DNA of 64,000 bases, from the NCBI GenBank assembly GCA_027257055.1, contig JAPVLO010000097.1:7231001-7295000 (forward strand). The letters are read 5' to 3'. Both the position numbers and the translations under genes were made by a program. Below the pieces are notes generated by a model. The model did no database searches, had not been told where the DNA came from, and saw only the letters and a list, made by a program, of their open reading frames with translations. The stretch's first letter is position 1; the number at the start of each line of letters is the position of its first letter. Below are positions 35,891 through 47,140 of this stretch, piece by piece. The stretch comes from Cephalopachus bancanus (taxonomy: Eukaryota > Chordata > Mammalia > Primates > Tarsiidae).

Positions 35891-36724
35891 TTAATCTGGA
35901 GTCCATGTGTTGACCTTGGATGGGTCAGTGAATTGCTGTGGCCAAAATACTTTTCCCTGTATATATGGGTGTGTGCTTTTACCTGGGGAGAGAATCCATT
36001 AATGAGAAAGACTACCCTAGGCTTTTAGGCGAAAGTCAGTGGCAAAAGTGTTGGGTTGTCCCTATGTAGATGGAAGGGATTGTAGGGAAAGTACAGATTG
36101 TAGAGTTTGTGGTACAAGTAACAGCTACTGAAGTTGGCTGTTCAACCATAGGAGTCAGGTGGGTAGTCACTTGTCATCTGGGAGATCTGACCATTGGCAG
36201 CATAATGCCAGCTAGTGAGCACTAGAGTAGGTTGGTCTTGGGAGGATGGGTGCTGGCGAAAGGGTCGGGTATGGACCACAGTCTCAAACTCAGAGAGGCA
36301 TGTAAAATTATTTTATTTCCTGGAATATAATTCTATTAGAATCTCTATCCCATTGGGCTGGTAGGAAACTTAATCTTAATTATTTTAGGGATCCCCTTCT
36401 CTAGTGCCATGAAAAGGTTTCGAAGAGTTGACACAATTTCAAGGAAAGGAGAGATCCTGTATATATTGGCATAAGTCATTGCTGAGATGTCCATTGTCCC
36501 GTCTCTGCTTGGGTAATGAGGAAGGCAACTGATTAGAAAGATGGGGCTTCTGAATTGTACCCATGGGACACAGATGAAACTGACCCCAAGGAATCTGGGA
36601 ATCTAATGACTGGATCTGATTAATGAACAGCAAGAAATCGAGAGTTTGTAAACTCAGCAGTCATGACCAGGTCTATAGCTAGTCAAGTTGCTGGCATGTG
36701 CTAAGAGAGATCTGAGACGTTATT
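35891..36724. other. no recognised feature
   Basis: Unassigned. GATGGGTGCTGGCGAAAGGGTCGGG near 36246 shows slightly higher CpG but no pattern I can name. Confidence 0.3.
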
Positions 36725-37046
36725 TAATTTTTATTTGTTTGTTTGTTTGTTTGTCTGTTTATTTATTTGAGACAGGATTTCACTCTGTCACCCAGGCTGG
36801 AGTGCAGTGACACTAGCCAAGTTCACAACCTCAAACTCCTGGGCTCAAGTGATCCTCCTGCCTCAGACTCCCAAGCTCCTTGGACTACAGGAGTGCAACA
36901 CCATGCTCAGCTAATTGTTCAAAAATTATTTTTAGAAATAGTGTCTTGGTATGTTGCCCAGCCTGGTCTCGAACTCCTGTCCTCAAGAAATGCTTCTTCA
37001 GCTTCCCAGAGTTCTGGGGTTGCAGGTATGAGCCACTGCGCTTGAA
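36725..37046 (-). mobile_element. AluJ-like SINE, antisense
   Basis: A (TTTG)n-type tail at 36734-36764, then GAGACAGGATTTCACTCTGT, CCTCAAACTCCTGGGCTCAA and ATGTTGCCCAGCCTGGTCTC, ending GAGCCACTGCGCTTGAAC. The classical AluJ linker (TTATTTTTAGAAATAGTG) differs from the ATAAATC subfamily. The ORFs over it are Alu translations, not genes. Confidence 0.9.
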
Positions 37047-38460
37047 CAGGGCCAAAACTTTTGGCCTTAGGCAGAACTGGCTCAGGAATTGTGGTCTGGA
37101 ATTGAGGGACGTTATAAACCTCCCTGTGAAGGGCCAGAGACATGACTGCACACACTAGGAAGAGCCTATACACGCATGAAAAGCTTGGGTGTCCATCAGA
37201 TAATGAGTTTACATTTACCTTGAACTGTGATGCCCCATTTCAGAAAAAGTCATGTGTCAACTTGCCTCAATCTTCCATTCATTTCTGTCTTTCCTCCACC
37301 TATTGGGTAGAGATATCTCACTTTGAAACCTTTTAAAATAGCAACTGTAAGTTGGTCTAAAGTAGGGAGGTAAACACATTTTTGACAGTAAATACATTGG
37401 GGCCAACCATGGGCACTAGCAAAGGTAGCAAAATATAGAACAAAAGTAGCAAAAACATTGAGAGTAGTGATGGTGTCTGTAGACGCCCTGAGCTCCTTGG
37501 ATACTGTGATACACTAGTACTGATTTTTGCTGCCTTCATCATTATTTTATTAAGAAAATGAAAATCAGCTGAATGAAAATGATGCCCTTATTCAAGCCAC
37601 CTACCACTTAAGGAACCTAGAGGACGGGGCATTAGGGACGTTTCACAACACCCCAGAGTAAACAAGGTACATCAGGATCAAGCCATGGTGTTCCAAGTTC
37701 AGCCATGGCTCAGTTGTGAAGAGACTATGGCCAGTGTTCTTATTTCCCAGTTTCTTTCTTGCTTTAAGTGTTTAGATATCACAATCTCCCCCTTCACCCA
37801 ATCTAATAATGTGTAATAGTTTCCAAGTATGCATTCTCTTTTTTCTTTATTTACTCCTTTTCCCCTGGTCCTTTTCTTTCAAACAAGTGCAATTCCTCTT
37901 GGAGTAATATTTATATTTTTATCCTTGCTTTGCAGATGGGGAAATGGTAGTCGAGAGCTTTGGCAATGCCCTTGTCTCAGGCAGGGTAAGAGGCAAATGT
38001 GCCTGGGATTTATTTTCATCCTTAGATGCCCAGATTATATAATACCCAGAGCAATGTCCTTTGGAAAGTGTCTCTCTTGGAGGCTTCTGGCTCTCTCGAT
38101 GCATTTATAGAAATGCTTCTCTACTTAAGAAATGATTTTAAAATCCCTTTTTAGCCAGTAAGTATCCTGAATGAAATTCAACTCCATTCAAATAAGCTAG
38201 GGTTTGACATTTTAGGGTGAGTATGTTAGGAGGGCTTGGACACATGAGGGTAGCTTGGGAAATTCATATTAGGGAAGCAGGGATGGTGAATAGGGAAATT
38301 CATATCCTAATGGTAAATGTAAAATGCCTTACTAGTTAATATTACCCTAGTTAATGTCTCCATACTCACCAGAGCAACTTCCCAAGGGACTTAGTTGTTG
38401 TTCCTACCACTTCCAGTCTTGATTTCTTCCTAACAAGCACAGTATCCACCATTACCTCTG
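37047..38460. other. no recognised feature
   Basis: Unassigned. The 93-codon frame at 37829-38110 is hydrophobic at its start but lacks a recognisable domain. Confidence 0.3.
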
Positions 38461-38464
38461 AGCT

Positions 38465-38950
38465 TGCTACTGTCTGTTGGTGCCAGGCACTATTCTAAGT
38501 GCTTTACGTGTTTTAACTTAATATCACAACAGTCTTATGAAGTAGGGATTACAGGTTGAGTACCCCTGTCTAAAATGTTTGGGATAAGAAGTGTTTCAGA
38601 TTTCAACTTTTTCTGGATTTTGGGGCATTTGCATATTCCCAATAAGCTATATTGGGGATGGGGTCCAAGTCTAAAAATAGAATTCATTTATGTCTTATAT
38701 ACACCTTATATATGTAGTCTGAAGGTAATTTTATACAATATTTTAAATAATTTTGCACATGAAACAAATTTTGTGTTATGTACTTATGTGTGGAATTTTC
38801 CACTTGTGGCTTCTTGCTGGTATTCAAAAAGTTTCAGATTTTGGATTTTTGGATTAGGGATGTTCAACCTGTATTATCATCCTCATTTTAATGAAACTGA
38901 GGTTCACACAGCTGGCAAGTGTAGGGAGATAGAGATCAAATCTGAGCAGT
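38465..38950 (+). mobile_element. MIR SINE split by a MITE-like element
   Basis: Left part TGCCAGGCACTATTCTAAGT, GCTTTACGTGTTTTAAC, CAGTCTTATGAAGTAGG. Right part, after the insert, CATCCTCATTTTAATGAAAC, TGAGGTTCACACAGCTGGC. The halves are collinear and join at the TA used by the insert. Confidence 0.85.
38552..38871. mobile_element. 320-bp MITE-like DNA transposon (Tc/mariner type)
   Basis: Starts CAGGTTGAGTACCCCTGTCT and ends, in reverse complement, CAGGTTGAACATCCCTAATC: terminal inverted repeats, with AAAAAGTTTCAGATTTTGGA mirroring AGTGTTTCAGATTTCAAC inside. The duplicated TA target is at 38550-38551 and 38872-38873. Both ends are complete. The 163-codon frame at 38575-39066 crosses it and is not a gene. 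The family looks Tigger-related; the name is uncertain. Confidence 0.88.
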
Positions 38951-39585
38951 TGCCTCCAGTCTTCAGTCTTCTCTTGTGTACGTGGCTATTCTCTTTGTTA
39001 TTTTGGGAGTCACCTTGTCTCCTCTTTTTCTCCACATTCAATCTGTGCTCATTATTATTATTTTAAATGTTGAACATCTTTATTCAGAAATTGAATTTCC
39101 ACTACATCAGACAGGCATCTAAATGCTTTAGGCCATCTGCTGGCAACTTCACCAAGGCCCAACCAAAGACAGAGAATGAGCCTGGCAAGTGGACCCTCTG
39201 CTTTGTGTTCACAGACTTGGACCCCAGTACCTGCTGTGGGTAGCAAATCTAAAAGAGTGGTTTTATTAAAAAGAGATAAAGCACTAAAAAAAATTACATA
39301 AAATATGTAGCATGGGAGGGTCTGATTCTGCTTTGTACTAACTATTTCCATGATGTTGGAATCTCTACTCCTCTGTAGGGGTGTGCTTGTTCAGGAGTTT
39401 AATGGCAAATCCCCGTTGCCAAGACAAGACCATTCCAATGCACACCATTATAAGACAGCAACAGCGTCAATATACAATGAAGGGTCAGCAGCTTGTGGAT
39501 GTGAAACTTGGAGAATAAGGAAGAGAGAGCGATAGGTAAGGACCTGACTATACAATATGTGCAGGCAACTTGGATAGTGACAGAA
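38951..39585. other. no recognised feature
   Basis: Unassigned. No repeat or exon is recognised. Confidence 0.3.
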
Positions 39586-39589
39586 ATTG

Positions 39590-39758
39590 TGCTCATTATT
39601 GACCTTCCCTCTACAGCATTTTCCTACAACACTCCTTCCTTTCTATTCAAACCACTACTAGGGCAAGGTCTCTGCTATTTCTATGCCCACTTCCTGCCTC
39701 CAGTGCCTCTTCCTCAATACAGATAGTGTATTTCTGCTTTCTAAGATATTGCCCCCCA
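39590..39758 (+). mobile_element. L2 LINE, left piece
   Basis: ATTTTCCTACAACACTCCTT and CCACTTCCTGCCTCCAGTGC fit an L2 3' region in sense. It continues at 40219 beyond an L1 insertion. Confidence 0.5.
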
Positions 39759-39773
39759 AATAGCCCTCTTCTT

Positions 39774-40203
39774 TTAAAAAAAAACTTAAAAATTTTTTAT
39801 TTTAAAATTGTGTGTTACAATTCAGGTTTAGGTATACAAATGTTCATTATGCAGGTAACTCTTGTTGATGAGGGTATCCCCTTCCCCAGGCAGATTCCCA
39901 CGACTGCCAATCCCACCTCCCCATCCCCTGCAATCTCTGGAGTTTCCCGCTACTGTCAATGCTTTTCTTATAGTATTATGATAGTTGTTCAAGGTCCACT
40001 TATGAGTGAGCACATGTGATACTCAGTTCTTTGTTTCTGTAGAAGATCACTCAGTATTATAGACTCTAAGTCCATCCAGGTTGCTGCGAAGCTCATGATT
40101 TTGTTCTTCTTTATTGCTGCATAATATTCCATTGTGTATATGTACCACATTTTTTAAATCCAGTCCTCTTTTGATGGACAGCTTGGTTGGTTCCATGTTC
40201 TTG
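39774..40203 (-). mobile_element. 5'-truncated young L1, antisense, in L2
   Basis: The reverse complement carries the 3' end CATTTGTATACCTAAACCTG, AATTGTAACACACAATTTTA plus A-rich tail, as in 11280 and 25008. Further in, GAGCACATGTGATACTCAGT and TAATATTCCATTGTGTATAT are the antisense ORF2 end. A perfect 15-bp duplication AATAGCCCTCTTCTT lies at 39759-39773 and 40204-40218. Confidence 0.93.
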
Positions 40204-40218
40204 AATAGCCCTCTTCTT

Positions 40219-40560
40219 AACACAAATCACAGATGGTTCCCATTCCTACATTTATAGAGGAAAGTTCCTCTCCTGGCATTGCAGGCCTTTCCCATGTGTC
40301 ATCAACCAACTTTCTAACCACATCTCCCATTGTCCCTGCATGCCCCTACAGCTTCAGCAAGTCCACGAATCCATTGAATCTGCCCTATGCTTTCCTGCCC
40401 TGTGCCTTTGCTCCACCTGCCAGGAATATCCATCCTTCTGCTCATCACCATTTTAAGTCTTTTTGTTCTTCAAAGTTAAGCTGAGGCCTCAACTTCTCTT
40501 TAAACTTTCCCATCTCTCATGTCTTTCAGTACTCATTTATCAAAGTTGTGTTTTTTCTTA
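40219..40560 (+). mobile_element. L2 LINE, right piece
   Basis: TGCCCTGTGCCTTTGCTCCA, CCTGCCAGGAATATCCATCC and GCTGAGGCCTCAACTTCTC are a sense L2 ('...tgccctgtgccttttgcaca...cctggaatgccct...agctcaaatgtcacctc'). Confidence 0.75.
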
Positions 40561-42030
40561 AGATTCTCTTTGTGACTACTGAAACTTGGGAACTGAGATG
40601 AAAAGGAGTGCTTGTATGTTAAAAAAACTTCCATTTCAGATGCATTTCCCCCCTCTATTTGGAAAACACAGAAGTCGAAGTCATAATAATATTGGAGATT
40701 CAGATAGTGATCACGTATTGGTTCAAAAGATTTCATGAGTCAAGAGATAACTTTGTAATGGTCAACTGAATGGACCCAAATGAATAGACCCAACTGAATG
40801 AACTCAACTGGAAGAATGTTCTGATTTATTAAACTCTCACCATCCCAGTTAGATAATATCGTTGAGTGAATAGTACTTGGATACCTTCTTCTCTGCCTAC
40901 ATTCTAGGAATAAATTAGAATGAGAGAAAAGTGCCCTGTTTCTGAGGCTATGGGAACAACCTGGCAGAAGGAAGTCAGTTTTCCTTGATGGATAGACTGA
41001 GACTGGGGGACACATTATCATTTCTGAGTCCTGGTCACAGGCAGGGACTACTCTAGTGGATGTGACCTCCACTCTGTCAAAATGGTGCCCTGAGTCCAAA
41101 TCTTATTGTCTTGCCTTTGCTGGGAAAGGAGAAATAGGGATTTCTGGAGATTAACCTCAACCATTTCTTTTTTGTTAGTGTTAAGCATCTTTTGAAAGGC
41201 ATATGATAATATTCTTCTCTAAATTTCTCTTCCTCATGGTAGAAACATGTTAAACTTTTGTCCATCTGCTAAATTTTAACATATTTGTTGATAATGATTA
41301 GATCAATGAATCGTATCTTCTTTCCAGTCCAACTCAAACTTAATGATCTTCATGCTTAGAGAACCCCTGCTTAACTTTAGATGCTATCCTTATATCATTA
41401 ACACGCCCTGAGAAGCATAGCTTCTGCCATTTTATTTTTGAGGCTGTGTGTGAATAAAAACCACAGAAAACTAGCTGCCTTAACATTCAAATGAGAATGC
41501 AGATTCTTACCATGAGTGAAGAGGTATGGTTGTGTACTTACTGGAATAGTCACTGTGCAAGAAGGAACACAGAATTCATGAATATGGCCAGATAGATGGT
41601 GGCAAACTCAAAATTCATATGAGAAGTTTGTTGAAAGATGCCAGAGTTTTGACTCTGAAAGTATGTTAGGCAGTAACTTGGTTGCCTTGGGAAAGTTTTG
41701 AAAGGTCTATCACCTCAAGATATAGATTAAACTGAAATAAAGGCTGTGCATTGAAAAGAGGCTCTATGTGACTCTGTGCAGGGCTGAGTAACCAGAACAA
41801 GAAGTGTCCAGAGGAAGTTCCTGGTTCTGGGCCCTCGGTGAGGCTGATTAACGTGTTGCAGGCCTTGGCTCTTTGCCAAGTGTCTGCCGAACTCAAGATG
41901 TGTATTTGGAATTGATATATATGTTCCCACAAAGCATGTTGAAATTTTTTGAGCAAAAGTTTTCTTCAAATGTGTCTATAGAACTGAGATGATTTTATAC
42001 ATCTGTCATTTCTTGCCTATAGATTTCTAA
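40561..42030. other. no recognised feature
   Basis: Unassigned. Frames such as 40740-41099 minus and 41666-41956 minus have no recognisable domain. Confidence 0.3.
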
Positions 42031-42034
42031 TGTG

Positions 42035-42250
42035 GGTTTTCTCATTATTCATTCATTAAATCATTTGTTCATTCATTAATTCATTCAATATACATACAGC
42101 ACGTGCTAAATGCTGAGGCTATAAAAGATGAATGAGACGAATGAGTTATTATCCCTCAATAATTTTATAATCTAGAAGGGGAAGACAGTCTCTTTCAGAA
42201 ATGTGACAAAATGTTGTGGGTGCTGATAAAAGTAGGTATGAGATTTCTGC
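42035..42250 (-). mobile_element. L2 LINE, left piece, antisense
   Basis: TTCATTCATTAATTCATTCA, AAATGCTGAGGCTATAAAAG and ATAATCTAGAAGGGGAAGAC match the L2 3' end in reverse. The continuation lies beyond the LTR at about 43070-43380. Confidence 0.75.
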
Positions 42251-42257
42251 TGTCAGT

Positions 42258-43053
42258 GAAAGAGAAGGAGGGAGGGGAACTAAACCCATATTCAGCTACT
42301 TGTTGTTTGAAAGCCAAACTTGAGAGACAAGGGCTGTTGAAAGAAAAACAGGTTTACTCAAGAGCTGGCAACCTGAGGAGATGGTGGATTAATGTCTTAT
42401 AGACCTTCCAAAGTCAGTACACATTTCAGACTTTTTTATCTTAGAGCAGGAAGAAGAGGAGTGAATGGGTATCAAGAGGTGACCAATGGCCACAGACATC
42501 TTGGTGCCAGTGAAGGTCCAAGGAGGCTGGGAAGATTCTTTTTCCTTGGTCAGGTCACAATGTTCCTGTAAATTGTTTTTTTTTTTTTTTTGAGTTGGAA
42601 TCTCACTCTGCCACCCAGGCTGGAGTGCAGTGGCACACTCACAGTCACCCCAGTTTCGACCTGCTGGACTTCGGTGATCCTTCCACCTCAGCCTTCCAAG
42701 TAGCCAGAACTACCACGCTTGGTTGATTTTGATTTATTGTAGACGGGGTCTTGCCATGTTGCCCAGGCTGGTCTAGAACCCGCAGGCTCAGGCAATCCAT
42801 TTGCCTCGGCCTCCCAAGGTGCTGGGATTACAGGCTGAGCCACCAACCCCGGCCTTTTCTGTAAATCTTTAACAAAGCATAGTACAAATACTCCCTTTTC
42901 CCCCAGAATTAATCTCTATAACTGCATACTTGTTCCTATGGTATCTTTTCAGTGTTTCTAAATTGTTCTAGCTTACATGCAAGCATGGATAAAGACTCCT
43001 TAAACAAAAATGAAGTTAGTTATGTTAGTTCTTTTGCTGTTTCACTGTTACAA
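42258..43053 (-). mobile_element. solo LTR (ERV1-like), antisense, split by Alu
   Basis: On the minus strand it opens TGTAACAGTGAAACAGCAAA, continues ACTAACTTCATTTTTGTTTA and CTTGCATGTAAGCTAGAACA, and (after the Alu) has ACCAAGATGTCTGTGGCCAT. A GAGTAAACCTGTTTTTCTTT block stands where a poly(A) signal and R/U5 belong. The TG start is clear; the other end, near TGAAAGAGAAGG on the plus strand, is approximate. About 510 bp without the Alu. No internal viral sequence flanks it. Confidence 0.65.
42573..42856 (-). mobile_element. Alu SINE, antisense, inside the LTR
   Basis: Poly(T) then GAGTTGGAATCTCACTCTGC; the reverse complement begins GGTTGGTGGCTCAGCCTGTA and has the ATAAATCAAAATCAACC linker and GATTCCAACTCAAAA end. 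TTCCTGTAAAT / TTTCTGTAAAT on the flanks is the target-site duplication. Confidence 0.92.
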
Positions 43054-43069
43054 GAGGAGAGGAGAAAGA

Positions 43070-43380
43070 CAGGTCACTGGGATGTAGGGATGGTTGGAAA
43101 ATAATTCATGGAAGACCAATTCTTGGACCGAGCCTTAAAAAGATCATTTTCAGATAAACAAATGAGTAGGCATGTGGAGCAGAGGGGAGAAGGCATTCCA
43201 GGCAGAGGAATAAGATACAAGAGTAAGAGAAAAGGCAAGAAGACATGTCTGCTCAGCTTCCTCAGGCTCCCACTCAGTGTGGATTGGCTGGAGTAGAGCT
43301 TCAAGTGGGAGGGGGTGGGAGACGGCCAAGAAGGCATTGGGGTCACCTTCAGAAAGGTCTCGTGTGTTCTTTCAGGAGTC
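43070..43380 (-). mobile_element. L2 LINE, right piece, antisense
   Basis: GACCGAGCCTTAAAAAGATC, GAAGGCATTCCAGGCAGAGG and AATAAGATACAAGAGTAAG are L2 antisense ('...cattccaggcagagggaacagc...'). Collinear with 42035-42250, so the LTR entered an existing L2. Confidence 0.7.
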
Positions 43381-43389
43381 TTTACTTAG

Positions 43390-44555
43390 TTGATTAGACA
43401 CTGGAAGGTATTTGTTTTTAAGTGATGCTATAAGTTTTGTTCACATTTTACCCGTTTCTCCACAAATATCCTTGTTCCATTCCAGGGCTAAATTCAGAAG
43501 TCCACATTGCATTTAGTTGTCACATCTGCTTACTTCCCTCCAATCTGTGACAATTCTTCAGTCTTTTCTTGTCCATGACCTTGACATTTTTGATGAATAT
43601 GCTTCAGGTATTTGTAGAATATTTCTCAGTTTGGGTTCCTCAGATATTGTCTCATGATAGGCAGGATTAATAGACTCGGATTATGTCTCTAATCGACCAG
43701 GATTTATGGATTGAGGGAAGAATGACACAGAGATGACTTGCTTTCTCAGTGCATGGTTTCGGGGCTCACATGAGATCAGCATGACTTGTTACTGGAGATG
43801 TTAACTCTGACCACTTGAGTAAGGTGGTATCTGTCATATTTCTCCACTGTAACATTACTCGTTTTCCTTTTACATACTCTATTCTCCAGAAGTAAGTCAC
43901 TAAGTCTAGCCCTCACTCAGAGGGAGGGAAATTAAGTTCCATTTCCTAGAGAGAGGAGTATCAAAGAATTGGTGGACATATGTTGAAACCCCCACAGTAA
44001 TTAATAAATATTATAGAGGAGATAATTTGAGGCTATGCAAATATCTTGTTTCTCCTTAACATTTCACCTCCTAGTTTTAGTATTCATCAGTGAATCTTGC
44101 CTGCAGCAATCATTACTGTGCTGTCCTAATGGTGATTTTCTATTTTTCTCATTCCTTTTACATGCATTATTTGGAATTCTTCTGTAGGGAAGATATGTTC
44201 TTTCTTCCCCATTTATTTACTTATTCAGTGATTTATTTTATATCAGTATGGACTCTTGGATATTAATTTACTTCTTTGGGTTCTAACCAATACTAGTGTT
44301 ATTTTGTTTCTCTAATTGGTCTAGCTCTTGCCATAGGGAATTCTTTCAGGTTGTCCCCTGTGTTGTTTTTTTGACATGCCCCTATTATTGTGAGAGTGTG
44401 TTTTGTGAACTTCTTTACCTTCTGATATTGTGAGATGCTCTAGGCCCATAGTGCACAAACTATACCTACCCTGTTTCAGATCTAGAATCAGCTATTTCTC
44501 CAGAAAGCTTTGGTTCCATATATGGAGGAATGGCATTTAAAAATCAATATCTGGG
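43390..44555 (-). mobile_element. old L1-type (L1M) segment, left piece
   Basis: AATATTTCTCAGTTTGGGTT, GGAGATGTTAACTCTGACCA, AAGGTGGTATCTGTCATATT, GAGGCTATGCAAATATCTTG and TATCAGTATGGACTCTTGGA form a long block known from many mammalian loci as L1M sequence in reverse. Strand is assigned by composition and is the less certain part. It continues past the Alu to about 44840. Confidence 0.6.
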
Positions 44556-44770
44556 TTCGTGACCACCTGGGCAACTTGGCGAGACCTCATCTCTACAATA
44601 AATCAAAAATTAGCCAGGCATGGTAGCGCACACCTGTAGTTCCAGATACTTGGAAGGCTGAGGCGGAAGGATCACCAGAGCTCAGCAGGTCGAGTCTGCA
44701 GTGACCGAGAGCGGCCACTGCACTCCAGTCTGGGTGACAGAGTGAGACTCCAACTCAAAAAAAAAAAAAA
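44556..44770 (+). mobile_element. lineage-specific Alu, 5' truncated
   Basis: Starts inside the left arm at TTCGTGACCACCTGGGCAAC, with linker CTACAATAAATCAAAAATTA, right arm CGAGAGCGGCCACTGCACTC and end GAGACTCCAACTCAAAA. The 15-bp duplication AAATCAATATCTGGG (44541-44555) / AAATCAGTATCTGGG (44771-44785) is clear. Confidence 0.94.
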
Positions 44771-44785
44771 AAATCAGTATCTGGG

Positions 44786-44840
44786 CACTGGGTGTGCTCC
44801 TTGCTATAGTGTTACTGTATCTGCCTTTTAAAGTAGAGAT
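44786..44840 (-). mobile_element. old L1-type segment, right remnant
   Basis: CACTGGGTGTGCTCCTTGCT continues the L1M block directly after the Alu target site. Confidence 0.5.
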
Positions 44841-44866
44841 ATTACATAGTTATAATTAGAAAGTGA

Positions 44867-45168
44867 GGCTGGGCACAGCTGCTCATATCTATCATTCTAG
44901 CACTTTGGGAGGCCAAAGCAGGAGAATTGTTTGAGCCCAGGAGTTCGAGACCGGCCTGGACAACCTAGTGAGACTTCATCTCTACAAAAAACAATAATAA
45001 AAATTAGCAGGACGTGGTGTCACGCTCCTGTAGTCCCAGCTACTTGGGAGGCGGAGGCAGAAGGTTTGCCTGAGTTCAGGAAGTTAAGGTTGCAGTGAGC
45101 CATGATCATGCCACTATACTCCAGCCTGAACAACAGAAGAAGACCCCAACTCAATAAATAAATAATAA
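44867..45168 (+). mobile_element. Alu SINE, old
   Basis: Dimer starting GGCTGGGCACAGCTGCTCAT, ending ACCCCAACTCAATAAATAAA. Flanks AATTAGAAAGTG and AATCAGAAAGTG give a 12-bp imperfect duplication. Confidence 0.9.
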
Positions 45169-45329
45169 AAATCAGAAAGTGTCCTGGGGGCAATTGGCAG
45201 AGAGGAGTGCAGGAGGCAGTGAGGACACCTTGCTGATTGTTCTGGCAAGAAAGGAAGAGGTGCTAAACCTAGACAGTGGCATTATTGGTAGAAATGAGAG
45301 CGAGGGCACTGTGGTTCATCTTGATATTG

Positions 45330-45475
45330 ATCTTCAGCAGTCATAGCCCAAGTCCTACTCTGCTACTTCCTGGCTCTGACCTTGGATAATATGAATGACC
45401 TTGGACAAGTCATTCAAACGTCCTTTTTCTTAAGTTTTCTCATCTAGAAAAAGAAGTTAATACCCGAGGGAGTCC
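45330..45475 (+). mobile_element. MIR fragment
   Basis: AAGTCCTACTCTGCTACTTC, ACCTTGGACAAGTCATTCAA and TCTTAAGTTTTCTCATCTAG match the MIR core in sense. Confidence 0.65.
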
Positions 45476-45562
45476 AATGAAACAAAATGTGAAAGTCCTT
45501 GGGGATTCCAAATCACTGTCCCAATGGAAGGAACAGAAGTTTATCGATAAATACTCCGCAGC

Positions 45563-45570
45563 TTCTCTCT

Positions 45571-45607
<37 letters not shown>
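45563..45607. repeat. (CT)n microsatellite
   Basis: TCTCTC with two CCC interruptions, then about 15 CT units. Frames reading Ser-Leu repeats across it (45477-45717) are artefacts. Confidence 0.95.
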
Positions 45608-45609
<2 letters not shown>

Positions 45610-46393
45610 CTAGTGAAGGAACCTTGCACTGTAGAAAAGCAAGAGAAGCAAAGGAACGTGGGACCTCTCATGGAATGGGCAAGAGAAAGAGGCCTAAGAA
45701 AGGTTGAAAACATCTAGTTATTCTGGTTGTAAAACAGAAATCTGTAAGCCCCATGGGAACAGAGCAAAGCCAAGAACACATGCAAGACAGTCAGTAATGA
45801 CCAGCAAATGCTGACAGCTGGGTGGGCACATTTCCCAACAGCTTCTGCAGAGTTCTGGGGATGTGGGGCCTTTTCCCAAGCACGGATGGGCTGAGGCAGT
45901 GCTGCCCGCTCTACCCAGGCGCCACTAGGCTGTAGAAGGCTGTCCATCAGGAACGTTCCACTTCACTGGGGCAGACAAGGCCAGTGAGTATATTTACCCT
46001 CCCCCCTTCGACCTTGTGATCTGGAAATAACTTATACTGACTTGAGTTTGCACGGTGTGGAAAACCATAACAGTGTGCTCTGTTGTTCCAGACCCATGTG
46101 GGAAAAGGCCTGGCCAGAATAGGCCTTGCCACAGTGGCCTTGCAGTTAGCTAGGCAAGCTCCCACTCTAAGACCCAAGATGTCTCGTGTTTGAGATTTCG
46201 GTAATATATTCCAAATCATTTTGGGGTCCTCATGGGGAGATGGAGTTGGGTGGCTTTTCTGTTCTGTTCAGCTGCCTTGTTCTCTCACTCTTTGTCTCAG
46301 TGGAGTGGATCCTGGCTCAGCACCCTTACCGTAGGCAGAGGAACTTTCCCTCCTTATTTATTTATTAAAATTTAAAAATTTTTTCTTTCTTTT
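45610..46393. other. no recognised feature
   Basis: Unassigned moderately GC-rich DNA. Frames 45714-45947 and 45947-46219 on the minus strand have no recognisable domain. Confidence 0.3.
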
Positions 46394-46529
46394 TCTTTTC
46401 TTTTTTTTTTTTTTTAGAGACAGGATCTTGTGTTGGCCAAGCTGGTCTTGAACTCCTGGACTCAGGAGCTCCTCCTACCTCAGCCTTCCAAAGTGTTGGG
46501 ATTACAGGCATAAGCCACTACACCCAGCC
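46394..46529 (-). mobile_element. Alu left monomer (FLAM-like), antisense
   Basis: Poly(T), AGAGACAGGATCTTGTGTTG, AAGCTGGTCTTGAACTCCTG and GGATTACAGGCATAAGCCAC, ending CACCCAGCC. There is only one arm, so it is a monomer or a truncated copy. Confidence 0.82.
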
Positions 46530-46920
46530 TTCTTCTCTTTTGTCCCCCTTGCTTCCCTGCCATCTCTCCTGGGTTTTTATCCTGTGCCCTTTACCTCCTC
46601 CTTGGCTCACCATGCTTAGGGCTCACTTCTTGTGTTGGTGGTCAGTCCTCTTGCTCTCTGACTCTTTACTGCCTCTCAAGAGGCTGAGGGAGGACTGGGA
46701 GGAGGAGAGATGAGGAAGAGGTGTCTTTTGAGTTTTGCCTTCAGGCTGAAGTATCTGCAAAATAATTAAATCTTCCCACGGCTTAGGCTAGCAATGCTGC
46801 GGGGAATTAGGTTGAGAAGGGTCTCTGTGTCCTTCAGCAATATTATTTTAATACGAGCAACTCCTAGGAGGAGGAAGAGGGAAGGACAAAATTGCATTAT
46901 TTCTCAGGAATAATATAATA
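46530..46920. other. no recognised feature
   Basis: Unassigned sequence between a FLAM and an antisense MaLR LTR. Confidence 0.3.
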
Positions 46921-46927
46921 CCTAATT

Positions 46928-47140
46928 GTCTTAGATCATTTGGGCTGCTATAGCAAAATATCTTTGACTGAGTAATTTATAAACAAATTTATTGCTCACA
47001 GTTCTGGAAGCTGAGAAGTCCAAGATAAAGGCACCAGCAGATTTGGTCTCTGGTGAGGGCCCATTTCTCACAGATGGTGACTTCTAGCTGTGTCCTTACA
47101 TGGGGGAGGGGGACGAACAAGCTCTCTGAGGTCTTTTCTT
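46928..47140 (-). mobile_element. MaLR-type LTR, left piece, antisense
   Basis: GGGCTGCTATAGCAAAATAT, TTATTGCTCACAGTTCTGGA, GAAGTCCAAGATAAAGGCAC and CTAGCTGTGTCCTTACATGG are the reverse of a MaLR/MLT-type LTR. It is interrupted by an L1 fragment and resumes at 47535. Confidence 0.75.

Noticed and set aside
38575..39066. 163-codon plus-strand open frame
   Set aside because: Runs through a MITE-like element and a MIR; repeat-derived.
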